Below are positions 45,191 through 53,231 of a DNA stretch of 64,000 bases, one piece after another. A model generated the notes under the pieces. It saw nothing but the letters and a program-made list of their open reading frames with translations. It did not search any database and was not told where the DNA came from. Source of the stretch: Leucobacter aridicollis (GTDB lineage Bacteria > Actinomycetota > Actinomycetes > Actinomycetales > Microbacteriaceae); the NCBI RefSeq assembly GCF_013409595.1, contig NZ_JACCBD010000001.1, positions 124,001 to 188,000 on the forward strand. Reading direction: 5' to 3'. Made by a program: the position numbers and the translations under genes. Position 1 is the stretch's first letter. Each line of letters starts with the position of its first letter.

Positions 45191-45667
45191 CTAGGCGATG
45201 CCGCGGTTACGCTTGCGGATCTTTGCGGCGGGGCGGCCACCGAGAAACGACGCGCCCGAATCGACCACGTAGCCCTGTTTCAAGGCCTCGCGGCCGATGA
45301 GCATCCGAAAGACCATCTCCTCGCGGTCCGTCAGCGTCACCTCGACGGGAACGACGCGGCCGACGAGCCCGAGATCCATGAGCACGACGAGCCGATCCTG
45401 GGTGTGCCCGGATGAGCTTCGAACCGTGCGCCGATCGTGGACCGGAAGCTCGACCTCGACCTCGTCGAGTTCGCCCTGCTGCCACGGCTGCACGGTGAAC
45501 CTCACCCATGCCTCATTGTCACGTTCGAAGGGAGTAATGTTGCCCGCGTGCAAGGCCGAGGTTTGCGCCCCGGTGTCGATCTTGGCCTTGATCCACGGCA
45601 CTCCGATTCCGGGCAGGCTCACCCATTCACGCCAGCCCGTCAGGGTGCTTGAATAGTATTCGTCCAC
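45191..45667 (-). CDS. RimK-associated retropepsin-like protease (ATP-dependent zinc protease family)
   Basis: 158 residues. AKIDTGAQTSALHA carries the D-T-G-A triad (Asp31) of retropepsin-like aspartic proteases, and the C-terminal IGREALKQGYVVDSGASFLGG is the family core (PF05618, historically called Zn protease). It is divergent from rimK with only 26 bp between the start codons. Family members are almost always next to a RimK-type ligase, so this protease may trim or bind the ligase product. GTG start at 45667. Confidence 0.85.
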   Translation of the reverse strand: MDEYYSSTLTGWREWVSLPGIGVPWIKAKIDTGAQTSALHAGNITPFERDNEAWVRFTVQPWQQGELDEVEVELPVHDRRTVRSSSGHTQDRLVVLMDLGLVGRVVPVEVTLTDREEMVFRMLIGREALKQGYVVDSGASFLGGRPAAKIRKRNRGIA

Positions 45668-45693
45668 GGCTTCTATCTTGGCAGGAAATCACC

Positions 45694-46890
45694 TTGAAAC
45701 TGGCGATTCTTTCGCGCGCCCCGCAGGCGTACTCGACGCAGCGCCTCCGCGCGGCCGCAGAACAGCGCGGCCACAACGTGAAGGTGCTCAACACCCTTCG
45801 CTTTGCGATCGACCTCGCGACGGATGAGCCCGACCTCAGGTATCGCGGAAAGCTCCTGAGCGACTACGACGCGATCCTGCCGCGCATCGGCAACTCGATT
45901 ACCTACTTTGGTACCGCCGTCGTCCGCCAGTTCGAGCAGATGGACGTCTACACTCCGAACACCGCCAATGGAATCTCGAACGCGCGCGACAAGCTGCGAG
46001 CGATCCAGATCCTGTCGCGCCACTCGATCGAGATGCCGCCGACAGCCTTCGTGCGCAATCGCGCGGACGTTCGCCCGGCGATTGAGTCTGTCGGCGGCGC
46101 CCCCGTCGTGATCAAGCTGCTCGAGGGCACGCAGGGGATCGGCGTGATCCTCGCCCCCCAGGTGAAGGTCGCCGAGGCGATCATCGAGACGCTGCACTCA
46201 ACGCAGCAGAACGTGCTCATCCAGAAGTTCATCGCGGAGAGCCGCGGCCGAGATATTCGCGCGCTCGTCGTCGGCGACCGCGTCGTCGCGGCGATGCGTC
46301 GCGTCGCGTCGGGCGACGAGTTCCGGTCGAACGTGCACCGCGGTGGCACGGTCGAGCCAGTGCAGCTCGACCCGGCCTACGAGCAGACCGCCGTGCGCGC
46401 CGCCCAGATCATGGGGTTGCGCGTCGCCGGCGTCGACATGCTCGAGGGCGACGACGGGCCGCTCGTGATGGAGGTGAACTCGTCGCCGGGCCTGCAGGGC
46501 ATCGAAACCGCGACCGACCTCGACGTCGCCGGGGCGATCATCGACTACATCGCGAACCAGGTGAACTTCCCCGAGATCGACGTCCGTCAGCGCCTCTCCG
46601 TCTCGACGGGGTACGGCGTGGCCGAGCTCGCGATGCACGCCGGCGCGGAGCACGTCGGCAAGCCGCTCGGCGAGCTCGGGCTGTGGGAGCGCGACATCAC
46701 CGTGCTGACGCTGCACCGCGGCGTGCAGGTGATCCCGAACCCGCGCAAGCACGTCGTGCTCGAGCCGGAGGACCGACTGCTCTGCTTCGGCAAGCTTGAG
46801 GAGATGCGCTCCATGATCCCCGAGCGCCCGCGCCGCCGGGCCCGCGTTCGCAAGCTCCCGCCCGAGGCGCAGGACCTCGTCGACAGCTGA
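45694..46890 (+). CDS. rimK: RimK-like ATP-grasp ligase fused to an RCK_C (TrkA-C) domain
   Basis: 398 residues from a TTG at 45694 preceded by AGGAAATCACC; E. coli RimK has about 300. The N-terminal part KLAILSRAPQAYSTQRL and the ATP-grasp core (FVRNRADV, GTQGIGVIL, IQKFIAESRGRDIRALVVG, VMEVNSSPGLQGIE) match RimK, which adds glutamate residues to ribosomal protein S6 or other carboxyl acceptors. The extra 98 residues form an RCK_C-like regulatory domain (HVGKPLGELGLWERDITVLTLHRG, read in two parts, and EPEDRLLCFG), suggesting control by a small ligand. The last 44 nt are part of the 64-bp direct repeat bounding the mevalonate island. Confidence 0.88.
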   Translation: MKLAILSRAPQAYSTQRLRAAAEQRGHNVKVLNTLRFAIDLATDEPDLRYRGKLLSDYDAILPRIGNSITYFGTAVVRQFEQMDVYTPNTANGISNARDKLRAIQILSRHSIEMPPTAFVRNRADVRPAIESVGGAPVVIKLLEGTQGIGVILAPQVKVAEAIIETLHSTQQNVLIQKFIAESRGRDIRALVVGDRVVAAMRRVASGDEFRSNVHRGGTVEPVQLDPAYEQTAVRAAQIMGLRVAGVDMLEGDDGPLVMEVNSSPGLQGIETATDLDVAGAIIDYIANQVNFPEIDVRQRLSVSTGYGVAELAMHAGAEHVGKPLGELGLWERDITVLTLHRGVQVIPNPRKHVVLEPEDRLLCFGKLEEMRSMIPERPRRRARVRKLPPEAQDLVDS

Positions 46891-46907
46891 GCCTCGCCGG
46901 CCGCGGC
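46844..46907 (+). repeat. 64-bp direct repeat, left copy (island boundary)
   Basis: Bases 46844-46907 are identical to 53026-53089 at all 64 positions; both flanks then diverge. This copy is the real 3' end of rimK (last 15 codons with stop) plus 17 bp after it. Confidence 0.97.
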
Positions 46908-47004
46908 CCCGGAACAATGCCATGATCGAATGCATGAACGGAATTCGGTACGGCAGCGAGCGGAGCCCTGCTCGGCTGGCGAGCGCCCCTTCGAAGGCGT
47001 CGGG

Positions 47005-48834
47005 ATGACTGCCGGCAGCAACCGGGATCGGGAGCTTGCCGCCATCATCCGTCGCCTCAGTGAGGGAAGCCCCGTCTCCGAAAGTGAAATCTCTGCTGCG
47101 GCAAACACCGCAGAGACAGCGGAGGCACTCATAGCGCTGTCCCAGCGCACTGCCGGGCTCCGCCAGAGGAGCGCCGAGCTTCGAGCGGTGATGTCATCCA
47201 CACGCGACCTGTTGTCAACGACCGATGCGGAGTTACTCCTGCAGCGCATCGTGGATCGCGCCCACGAGCTCATTGAACTCGACATTGCGTACCTGTCTGT
47301 CTATGACGCGAGCAACGAAGAACTCTACGTGCGGGCCGCGACCGGTACAACGTCCCCTCGGTTTCTCACAATGGTCGTGCCGGCAGGCATTGGCCTGGCG
47401 AGCCTCGCGGTGCGTACGAGGCATCCGCAGTGGGTGGAGGACTACGACGAACTCACAACCGTCCCCCACGACCCTGTCATCGATGGCATTGTGCAGGAAG
47501 AGCAGCTGCGATCCCTCGTCGGAGTACCTCTCGTTGTTGGAGATGAGGTCTTGGGCGTGTTGTTCGGCGCGAGCCGCCAGCCGCATAGCTTCAGGGCTGA
47601 CGAGATTTCGCTGCTCGCCACCTTCGCAGGACATGCGGCACTGGTGCTGCATACCGCCAGGCTGCTCCAGGAAGCCACCACCGCAACCCAGGAGGCAGCG
47701 CGTGGTCAGCGGGCAGCCGAATGGGCGGCGTCGCTGCACGGTGATCTCACTGCTCTCGTCGTACACGGGCATGGAACCGCGACAGTGATCGCGACCCTCA
47801 GCGACGCGCTCGGGCGTCCGGTTGGCCTGCTCGATGTCGAGGGCAAGGTTGTGGCGGGCACGATGAGTGAAACCTCACCGGGCCGGCGGATGCGGGAAGT
47901 GATTGAGCGCACGGTGGCGGGTGGAACGAGCCTCCGCTTGCCGCAGGGGGCCGTTGAGCTGGTCGCTCCAGTGCTTGCCGCGACGGGGCACCTCGGGGCG
48001 ATAGTCGTTGAGCGAGGCGCCGCACCGCTGACCTCTGTCGAGCAGCGAGCAGTCGAGCGATCAGCAGTTATTGCCGCACTTGTGCACATGCGCCACGACG
48101 CGCTCGACCAAGCTGAGGAGAGAGTCCGGGGGGAACTTGCAGCCGACTTGTTCGACCCCGAGCGTCGTGCGAGCGGGGTAGATCGGGCTGAGGCCCGCGG
48201 CTACCCCGTTGATGAACCTTGGGCGTTGTGCGTCGTCCTTCTGCCGCGGGAACACTGCGCGCAGGCATTGGCCGCAGTTCGCGGCCGCCGGGACTTTCTC
48301 GCCGCACACACGCCGGTCGGTGTTGCAGTGCTCGCTCCGCTCGAGCATTCAGGGGATACGTGCGAGCACATTGTTGGGGTAATGAACCGGCCTGAAGCGG
48401 GAGCTGCCTACGTGATCGCGGCGAACCTTCAGGAAGCCGCCGCAGGCATCGAAGACGCTATACAAACCGCGAAGCTGGCCCAAGGGCTGGCACTTGGCTC
48501 GCGGCGTTTCCCCGTCGCGACCTTTGCCCCGTATGCGTTGCTGTTCGGAGGCGAAGGTGGCAAGCTCCGCGATTTTGTCACCGAGACGTTGCGCCCTGTT
48601 TCTCAATGGGATCACGCGCATGGGACCCAGCTCGTAGAAACTCTTGCTGCACTCTTCGATGAGCGCTGGTCGCTCACCGCCGCCTCGCGGCGGCTCCACA
48701 TTCACCTCAACACGTTGAAGCAGCGAGTGCAACGGCTACGAGCGCTCTTAGGTGAAGCCGATGACTCGCCCGAAGCACGATTCCGCCTCGAGCTTGCTGT
48801 TCGCGTAGAAGTCGCACGCCGCGCACTCGAATAG
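47005..48834 (+). CDS. GAF-domain PucR/CdaR-family transcriptional regulator
   Basis: 609 residues from ATG at 47005 (GAAGG 7 nt before); an ATG at 46930 is in frame but its 25 residues look non-coding. An N-terminal helical region, a GAF sensory domain (about 60-220, with TTDAELLLQRIVDRAHELIELDIAYL and VGVPLVVGDEVLGVLFGA, each read in part), a middle region like the GGDEF-like part of CdaR, and a C-terminal PucR HTH (LTAASRRLHIHLNTLKQRVQRLRALLG, in parts). Such proteins usually activate neighbouring catabolic genes when a ligand binds. It is followed 118 bp later by the mva operon on the same strand, so it is its probable regulator. Confidence 0.85.
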   Translation: MTAGSNRDRELAAIIRRLSEGSPVSESEISAAANTAETAEALIALSQRTAGLRQRSAELRAVMSSTRDLLSTTDAELLLQRIVDRAHELIELDIAYLSVYDASNEELYVRAATGTTSPRFLTMVVPAGIGLASLAVRTRHPQWVEDYDELTTVPHDPVIDGIVQEEQLRSLVGVPLVVGDEVLGVLFGASRQPHSFRADEISLLATFAGHAALVLHTARLLQEATTATQEAARGQRAAEWAASLHGDLTALVVHGHGTATVIATLSDALGRPVGLLDVEGKVVAGTMSETSPGRRMREVIERTVAGGTSLRLPQGAVELVAPVLAATGHLGAIVVERGAAPLTSVEQRAVERSAVIAALVHMRHDALDQAEERVRGELAADLFDPERRASGVDRAEARGYPVDEPWALCVVLLPREHCAQALAAVRGRRDFLAAHTPVGVAVLAPLEHSGDTCEHIVGVMNRPEAGAAYVIAANLQEAAAGIEDAIQTAKLAQGLALGSRRFPVATFAPYALLFGGEGGKLRDFVTETLRPVSQWDHAHGTQLVETLAALFDERWSLTAASRRLHIHLNTLKQRVQRLRALLGEADDSPEARFRLELAVRVEVARRALE

Positions 48835-48952
48835 ACAGGGTTGATCGCCCAATAACGTCCAAATCGGACCTGATGTGGCTGACCCTGAGGTGCTTTGATT
48901 GCTCGGATGGCATGACCGCTGCGTGTGCGGTTGAGCATGAGAGGACAATGAC

Positions 48953-50224
48953 GTGGCCAAGACTTCCCGCCTAAGCGGACTTCGCAATCTCACCGTCGCT
49001 GAGCGGCGTACCACCCTGATGGACGCCTTCGAAGCGCCGCCTACGAATATGGAGGCGCTTGTCGGTAGCGGCTTGTCTGAAGAGCAAGCCGACCGGATGA
49101 TCGAGAACGTGATCGGCCAGATCGGGATCCCGGTTGGGGTGGCGACAAACTTTGTCGTGAATGGTCGCGAGGTGCTCGTGCCGATGGCCACTGAGGAGCC
49201 GTCTGTCGTGGCGGCCGCATCGAACATCGCTCGGATGGCTCGAGAACTTGGTGGCATTACGACCACGACGAGCGAGCCATTGATGCAAGCGCAAATTCAG
49301 CTTCTCGACATCGCAGACCCACATGGTGCGCGGGCGCGACTCATCGAGTCGGCTGATGAAATCCTGGCCCTCGCCAATGCACAAGATCCGAAGCTTGTCG
49401 AGATCGGTGGCGGTGCGCGCGACATTCGCGTACGCATACTGCCGCGGAGCGAGGGTGGATCACACGTTGTCGTGCACCTCATCGTCGATGTCGCCGACGC
49501 TATGGGGGCGAACGCCGTGAACACTATGGCGGAGGCCGTTGCTCCTCGACTCGCTGAACTCGCCGGAGGCCGGCCACTGCTCCGAATTCTCACCAACCTC
49601 GCTGACCTGAGGCTTGTTCGAGCTCGGCTGGCTATTCCACCCGGAGCGCTGGGCGGCGGCCAAGTCGTAGACGACATGCTCGCCGGCGCCATGCTTGCAG
49701 TCGATGATCCCTACCGAGCCGCCACCCATAACAAGGGCATCATGAACGGCATCTCCGCTGTCGTACTCGCAACGGGCAATGACACTCGGGCCGTCGAAGC
49801 CGGAGCGCACTCGTACGCTGCGCGCGACGGCCAGTATCGGGCGCTTTCGCGGTTCGAACGAGACGAGTCGGGCTCGCTCGTCGCTACCCTGGAGCTGCCA
49901 ATGGCTGTTGGGCTCGTCGGGGGCGCAACGAAGACCCATCCCGCAGCGCGGGCGGCAGTTGAGATCACCGAAGTGAAATCCGCTGCAGAACTCGGTGAAA
50001 TTGTCTGCGCCGTGGGCCTCGCTCAGAACGTCGCCGCCGTACGCGCACTCGCTGCCGAGGGTATCCAGCGGGGCCACATGGGACTCCACGCGCGCAACGT
50101 GGCGATCGGGGCAGGCGCGACGGCCAGCGAGGTCGATGCAGTCGCGAGTGCGCTCGTTGCAGACGGGCGCGTTCGCGCAGACATCGCTGAGGGAATTATC
50201 GGTGAACTGCGGGCCGAACGGTGA
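48953..50224 (+). CDS. mvaA: Hydroxymethylglutaryl-CoA reductase, degradative (class II)
   Basis: 423 residues, the class II size (P. mevalonii enzyme 428). The class II motifs ENVIGQIGIPVGVATNF, DAMGANAVNTMAEAV, ATHNKGIMNGI, GLVGGATKTHP and GIQRGHMGLHARN are all present. Catalytic residues line up as Glu82 (EEPS), Lys261, Asp277 and His379 with Glu83, Lys267, Asp283 and His381 of P. mevalonii. It should oxidise mevalonate with CoA and 2 NAD(P)+ to HMG-CoA. GTG start at 48953 after GAGAGG; its stop overlaps mvaB by 4 nt (GTGA). The lyase neighbour points to catabolism and not isoprenoid synthesis. The 118-bp gap upstream has GTCC-N5-GGAC (48857-48869), a weak operator candidate. Confidence 0.95.
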   Translation: MAKTSRLSGLRNLTVAERRTTLMDAFEAPPTNMEALVGSGLSEEQADRMIENVIGQIGIPVGVATNFVVNGREVLVPMATEEPSVVAAASNIARMARELGGITTTTSEPLMQAQIQLLDIADPHGARARLIESADEILALANAQDPKLVEIGGGARDIRVRILPRSEGGSHVVVHLIVDVADAMGANAVNTMAEAVAPRLAELAGGRPLLRILTNLADLRLVRARLAIPPGALGGGQVVDDMLAGAMLAVDDPYRAATHNKGIMNGISAVVLATGNDTRAVEAGAHSYAARDGQYRALSRFERDESGSLVATLELPMAVGLVGGATKTHPAARAAVEITEVKSAAELGEIVCAVGLAQNVAAVRALAAEGIQRGHMGLHARNVAIGAGATASEVDAVASALVADGRVRADIAEGIIGELRAER

Positions 50225-51162
50225 CTGACGTTCGGGCGCTTGGCTTGCCCGCCCGCGTCTCCCTGCCAAGTGGGCCGGACGCCGTGGAAGTCTGGGAGAT
50301 GGCGCCGCGTGATGGGCTGCAAGCCGAGTCCAGGCTCCTCGGCATCGACGAGCGGGTTGAGCTCATCGAGCGGCTCGCCGGCGCCGGTTGCCCCATCATC
50401 GAGGTCGGTAGCTTTGTCCGCCCGGACCGTGTACCGGCAATGGCGGGTTCTGATGAGGTGCTTCGCCGGGTGGCGCACCTCGACGTGCGAAAACCAGTGC
50501 TGGTGCCGAATCTCCGTGGCTATGAGCTCGCGCGCGCCGCTGGCGCCACTGAGATCGCTGTCTTCCTCAGCGTCACCGAGTCCTTTTCGCAGAGCAACCT
50601 TGGTGCATCGCGCGAGACCATGGAAGCCGCTGCCGCTGCCGTAGTCGCGCGCGCCGTTGCTGACGGCGTGCGCGTACGCGGATATCTCTCTATGGTCTTC
50701 GGAGACCCGTGGGAAGGTCCAGTGTCGCCACGGGAGGTCCTCGGCCTTGCTCAGCGAATGCGGGCGTTCGGGGTATCGCAGCTTTCGCTTGGGGACACCA
50801 TCGGTGTCGCGACGCCCGGCCAGGTGACCGAAGTGGTGCGCACGCTTACCGGGGAAGGAGTGCCTGTCGCTGATCTCGCGTTGCACATGCACGACACCTA
50901 CGGTCAAGCTTTGGCAAACGTTGCCGCTGGCCTTGCCGAGGGAATCCGCGTCTTTGACTCGTCGGCGGGTGGGGTTGGTGGCTGCCCCTTTGCGCGTTCG
51001 GCCACCGGCAACCTTGCCACCGACGACTTGTTGTGGATGCTCATGGGGATGGGCATCCAGACAGGCATCAATTTGGATGCCCTCACCGAGGCGAGCTCGT
51101 GGCTGAGTGCCACGCTCCGCAAACCCCCTACATCACGAGTCGCAACGGCGCTGGCGCGTTAG
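50221..51162 (+). CDS. mvaB: Hydroxymethylglutaryl-CoA lyase
   Basis: 313 residues, TIM-barrel of the HMGL/DRE-TIM family. Key features: EMAPRDGLQAE with Arg30 and Asp31, FLSVTESFSQSNLG, HMHDTYGQALAN with metal ligands His222 and His224, and the loop GGVGGCPFARSATGN with catalytic Cys255 and Asn264. It cleaves HMG-CoA to acetyl-CoA and acetoacetate, the second step after the reductase. GTG start overlaps mvaA; a 14-bp gap leads to the small membrane protein. This is the HMG-CoA lyase branch, not 2-isopropylmalate synthase. Confidence 0.95.
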   Translation: MTDVRALGLPARVSLPSGPDAVEVWEMAPRDGLQAESRLLGIDERVELIERLAGAGCPIIEVGSFVRPDRVPAMAGSDEVLRRVAHLDVRKPVLVPNLRGYELARAAGATEIAVFLSVTESFSQSNLGASRETMEAAAAAVVARAVADGVRVRGYLSMVFGDPWEGPVSPREVLGLAQRMRAFGVSQLSLGDTIGVATPGQVTEVVRTLTGEGVPVADLALHMHDTYGQALANVAAGLAEGIRVFDSSAGGVGGCPFARSATGNLATDDLLWMLMGMGIQTGINLDALTEASSWLSATLRKPPTSRVATALAR

Positions 51163-51176
51163 AAAGAGGAAGCTCA

Positions 51177-51614
51177 ATGAACAACGACCACCTTCTGGAG
51201 GTGTGGGGAGACACGGTTGATAGCCGTCACCTCGTCGCCTCTATTGGACTTGGCATTGGTATCGCGGTACCCGCCTACTTTGTCGCAGAGTGGGGATTTG
51301 GCCTGCTCACTGACGGCGATCCCCTCGCTCACTCCTACTCGCTGGTGACCGGCCTTGCAGCGTGTGTGCTGGCCGCCGTCATCGCGGCGCGGTTCTTCAA
51401 GCCGAAGAGGATCGTCAGGATCGGCGAGGAAAGCTCTGGCTCCCGCGCTGACGCGATGGATGCCATCGAAGCCGAGCTGGGCCCGCTCGGGGACCCCGAC
51501 GAACTTCCTGCGGCGACGCTCGCGGAGGTTCGTGAACTCGGACTCTATGACGATCTCCGTGCGCAGCACCTGAAGAACGAACGCCGGCGAGCGGAACAGG
51601 GGGACGCTTCCTAA
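51177..51614 (+). CDS. Small two-helix membrane protein, possible transporter subunit
   Basis: 145 residues from ATG at 51177, preceded by AGAGGAAG. Two hydrophobic segments (about 20-46 and 57-75) are followed by a 70-residue charged cytoplasmic tail (AEVRELGLYDDLRAQHLKNERRR, in parts). No known family. Its last base is the first base of the TctA-like gene (TAATG), so translation is coupled. It holds the place of TctB, but TctB normally has four helices and no such tail, so homology is not evident. Likely a partner of the permease. Confidence 0.75.
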   Translation: MNNDHLLEVWGDTVDSRHLVASIGLGIGIAVPAYFVAEWGFGLLTDGDPLAHSYSLVTGLAACVLAAVIAARFFKPKRIVRIGEESSGSRADAMDAIEAELGPLGDPDELPAATLAEVRELGLYDDLRAQHLKNERRRAEQGDAS

Positions 51615-52999
51615 TGGAACTTATCGAACTCCTGCTGTGGGCTGTCGGAATGGCCCTTGCTGGTGCCGTTGTGTTCGGGCTGCTTGGGCTCGTGTCGGGG
51701 ACCGACGAGACGGCCACGATCGCGCCCCTGACTCTGCTGGTGATCCTGCTTGGTGTGCCACCCGTCGGCGTCTTTGCCTTCTTCATGGCATCGATCGCGG
51801 CGAAACACATCACCCACGCGATACCCACCACACTCCTCGGGATACCCGGCGACACGCTAGCCGCGCCGTTGCTCCGCGATGCTCAGATGCTGCGCGAGCT
51901 TGGGGTTCCACACATTGCCCTGCGCAAGGCCATCTCCGGCGGCGTCGTTGCCGCTCTCATTGCAGTGCCGTTGGCCGTGCTGTTTGCGATGATTCTGACG
52001 CCTTTCTCGGGAGCGATCAGCTCGGTTGCTCCGTGGTTGTTCCTTGCCGCTGCGGTGCTCATCGCCGTTCTTTCGAAGGGCCGTTGGGGTGCATTGGTGG
52101 CACTCGTTCCGTTTGTCTTGATTGTTGTTGGCCTCCAAGGGTGGGCAACGGGGGTGCTTGGCAAGGGGCTGTCGATCAGCTTCTTCCTGGGAATTGCAAT
52201 CGGGCCCCTCATTGCCGACCTGGTGCTCTCCGCGAGCCCCACCGGTCGGAAACTACTGAAGCGGGATGCTCCGAGAACCTTCGAGCTTGCGGCAGATGTT
52301 CGAACGTGGAAGGGCCGGACCCCGAACCCATTCCGGGTGCTAGACCGTGGCCAGCTCGCGGGTACCGCCTCAGCGGCGGTCGTGTCGAGCGCGACGTTCG
52401 TCTTTTCTCCGGTCGCAATGACTGTGCTCATGGGCGAGACGTTCGGCGGTCGAATCAAGAACGGTTACCGTCGACTGACATCGATGATGGCGATCAAGAA
52501 CGGCACGACGGAGTCCACGTATATTGCTGAGACGCTGATCCCGCTCATCGCAATCGGATTGCCGCTTTCGCCCATGGCGGCGGGCCCAGCCAACCCGCTC
52601 TTCAACGCTCCGCCGGTCTACACGATCGATGCCGACTCGGGCGAAACGAACAACCTGCACAACCTGCTGGAGCCCTGGCAGTTCTTAGTATTCGGCCTCG
52701 TTGCGGTGGTCATCGCGCTGCTGATCACCTACCCGTTCGCGATGACGCAGGCGCACCGTGCCGCGTCCTGGATCATGCGTAAGGTCTCGCACGAAGCCAT
52801 CATTGGTGCGTTCGCCGGGCTCATCGCCGTAATCTGCTTGTACGAGGGAGGCATTGTCGCGCTTCTCGTGGCGGTCAGTATCGGGCTGGTCGGAGGACTG
52901 TTGAATCGGATGTTCCAGGTTCATACCGGAGTCCAATTCATGGGGTACTACGTCGCCGCGCTGACGGTTCCAGCGATTGGAGCCTTGTTCGCTGGATGA
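51614..52999 (+). CDS. TctA-like permease (tripartite tricarboxylate transporter family), putative mevalonate carrier
   Basis: 461 residues and about 11-12 membrane helices. Two halves carry a repeated TctA-type motif: AIPTTLLGIPGD around 69-80, and ETLIPLIAIGLP around 306-317, as in tricarboxylate carriers (LLNIPGT and LIPTLTLGIPG). The remaining sequence is remote from characterised TctA, so it seems a distinct subfamily. No TctC-type binding protein gene is present. In an mva operon the obvious cargo is mevalonate or its lactone, but this is inference. Confidence 0.7.
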   Translation: MELIELLLWAVGMALAGAVVFGLLGLVSGTDETATIAPLTLLVILLGVPPVGVFAFFMASIAAKHITHAIPTTLLGIPGDTLAAPLLRDAQMLRELGVPHIALRKAISGGVVAALIAVPLAVLFAMILTPFSGAISSVAPWLFLAAAVLIAVLSKGRWGALVALVPFVLIVVGLQGWATGVLGKGLSISFFLGIAIGPLIADLVLSASPTGRKLLKRDAPRTFELAADVRTWKGRTPNPFRVLDRGQLAGTASAAVVSSATFVFSPVAMTVLMGETFGGRIKNGYRRLTSMMAIKNGTTESTYIAETLIPLIAIGLPLSPMAAGPANPLFNAPPVYTIDADSGETNNLHNLLEPWQFLVFGLVAVVIALLITYPFAMTQAHRAASWIMRKVSHEAIIGAFAGLIAVICLYEGGIVALLVAVSIGLVGGLLNRMFQVHTGVQFMGYYVAALTVPAIGALFAG

Positions 53000-53004
53000 T
53001 TCAC

Positions 53005-53035
53005 TTGCGAACGCCGCTCCCAGCGGCGTTCGCAA
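53005..53035 (+). terminator. Terminator hairpin at island right junction
   Basis: TTGCGAACGCCGCT (53005-53018) pairs perfectly over 14 bp with AGCGGCGTTCGCAA (53022-53035) around CCC. It follows the TctA-like stop by 5 bp. The right arm is partly the first 10 bases of the right direct repeat, so the island end and the rimK-derived repeat together make this hairpin. Confidence 0.75.
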
Positions 53036-53089
53036 GCTCCCGCCCGAGGCGCAGGACCTCGTCGACAGCTGAGCCTCGCCGGCCGCGGC
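53026..53089 (+). repeat. 64-bp direct repeat, right copy (island boundary)
   Basis: Identical to 46844-46907. Here it is a fragment of the rimK 3' end without the gene in front, followed by the region upstream of the LuxR-type regulator. It likely marks the old rimK-downstream junction. Confidence 0.97.
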
Positions 53090-53231
53090 TGAGACGCCTC
53101 ACGCGGCACGCGCCCGCACCATACGTAACGCGAAGAAAACCCGTCAGTGGCGGGCCGCGATGGAGTACTCTCTCCACAAGTCGTGATGTTCCGCGGCGAG
53201 TACGGTGACCCAACGAGGCGGTGTGGCGCGA

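Larger units (their letters stand above)
46908..53025 (+). mobile_element. Putative genomic island carrying mevalonate-catabolism genes
   Basis: The 6.1-kb block between two perfect 64-bp direct repeats holds five same-strand genes: regulator, mvaA, mvaB, a small membrane protein and a TctA-like permease. The left repeat is the end of rimK and the right one is a non-coding remnant of it, as left by integration at the 3' end of a gene or by recombination. Codons inside use more T- and A-ending triplets than the flanks (by eye). No integrase or transposase is present, so the mode of entry is unknown. Extent is inferred from the repeats. Confidence 0.65.

Noticed and set aside
48953..50224. Biosynthetic (class I) HMG-CoA reductase
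   Set aside because: Length, the ENVIG and GHMxLHARN motifs and the adjacent lyase all fit class II.
51177..51614. Assignment of the small membrane protein as TctB
   Set aside because: Only two helices and a long charged tail; no TctB-like sequence pattern seen.
46908..53025. Integrase, transposase or tRNA att site in the island
   Set aside because: All frames inside are accounted for by the five genes; none resembles a recombinase, and the repeat is a protein gene end and not a tRNA.
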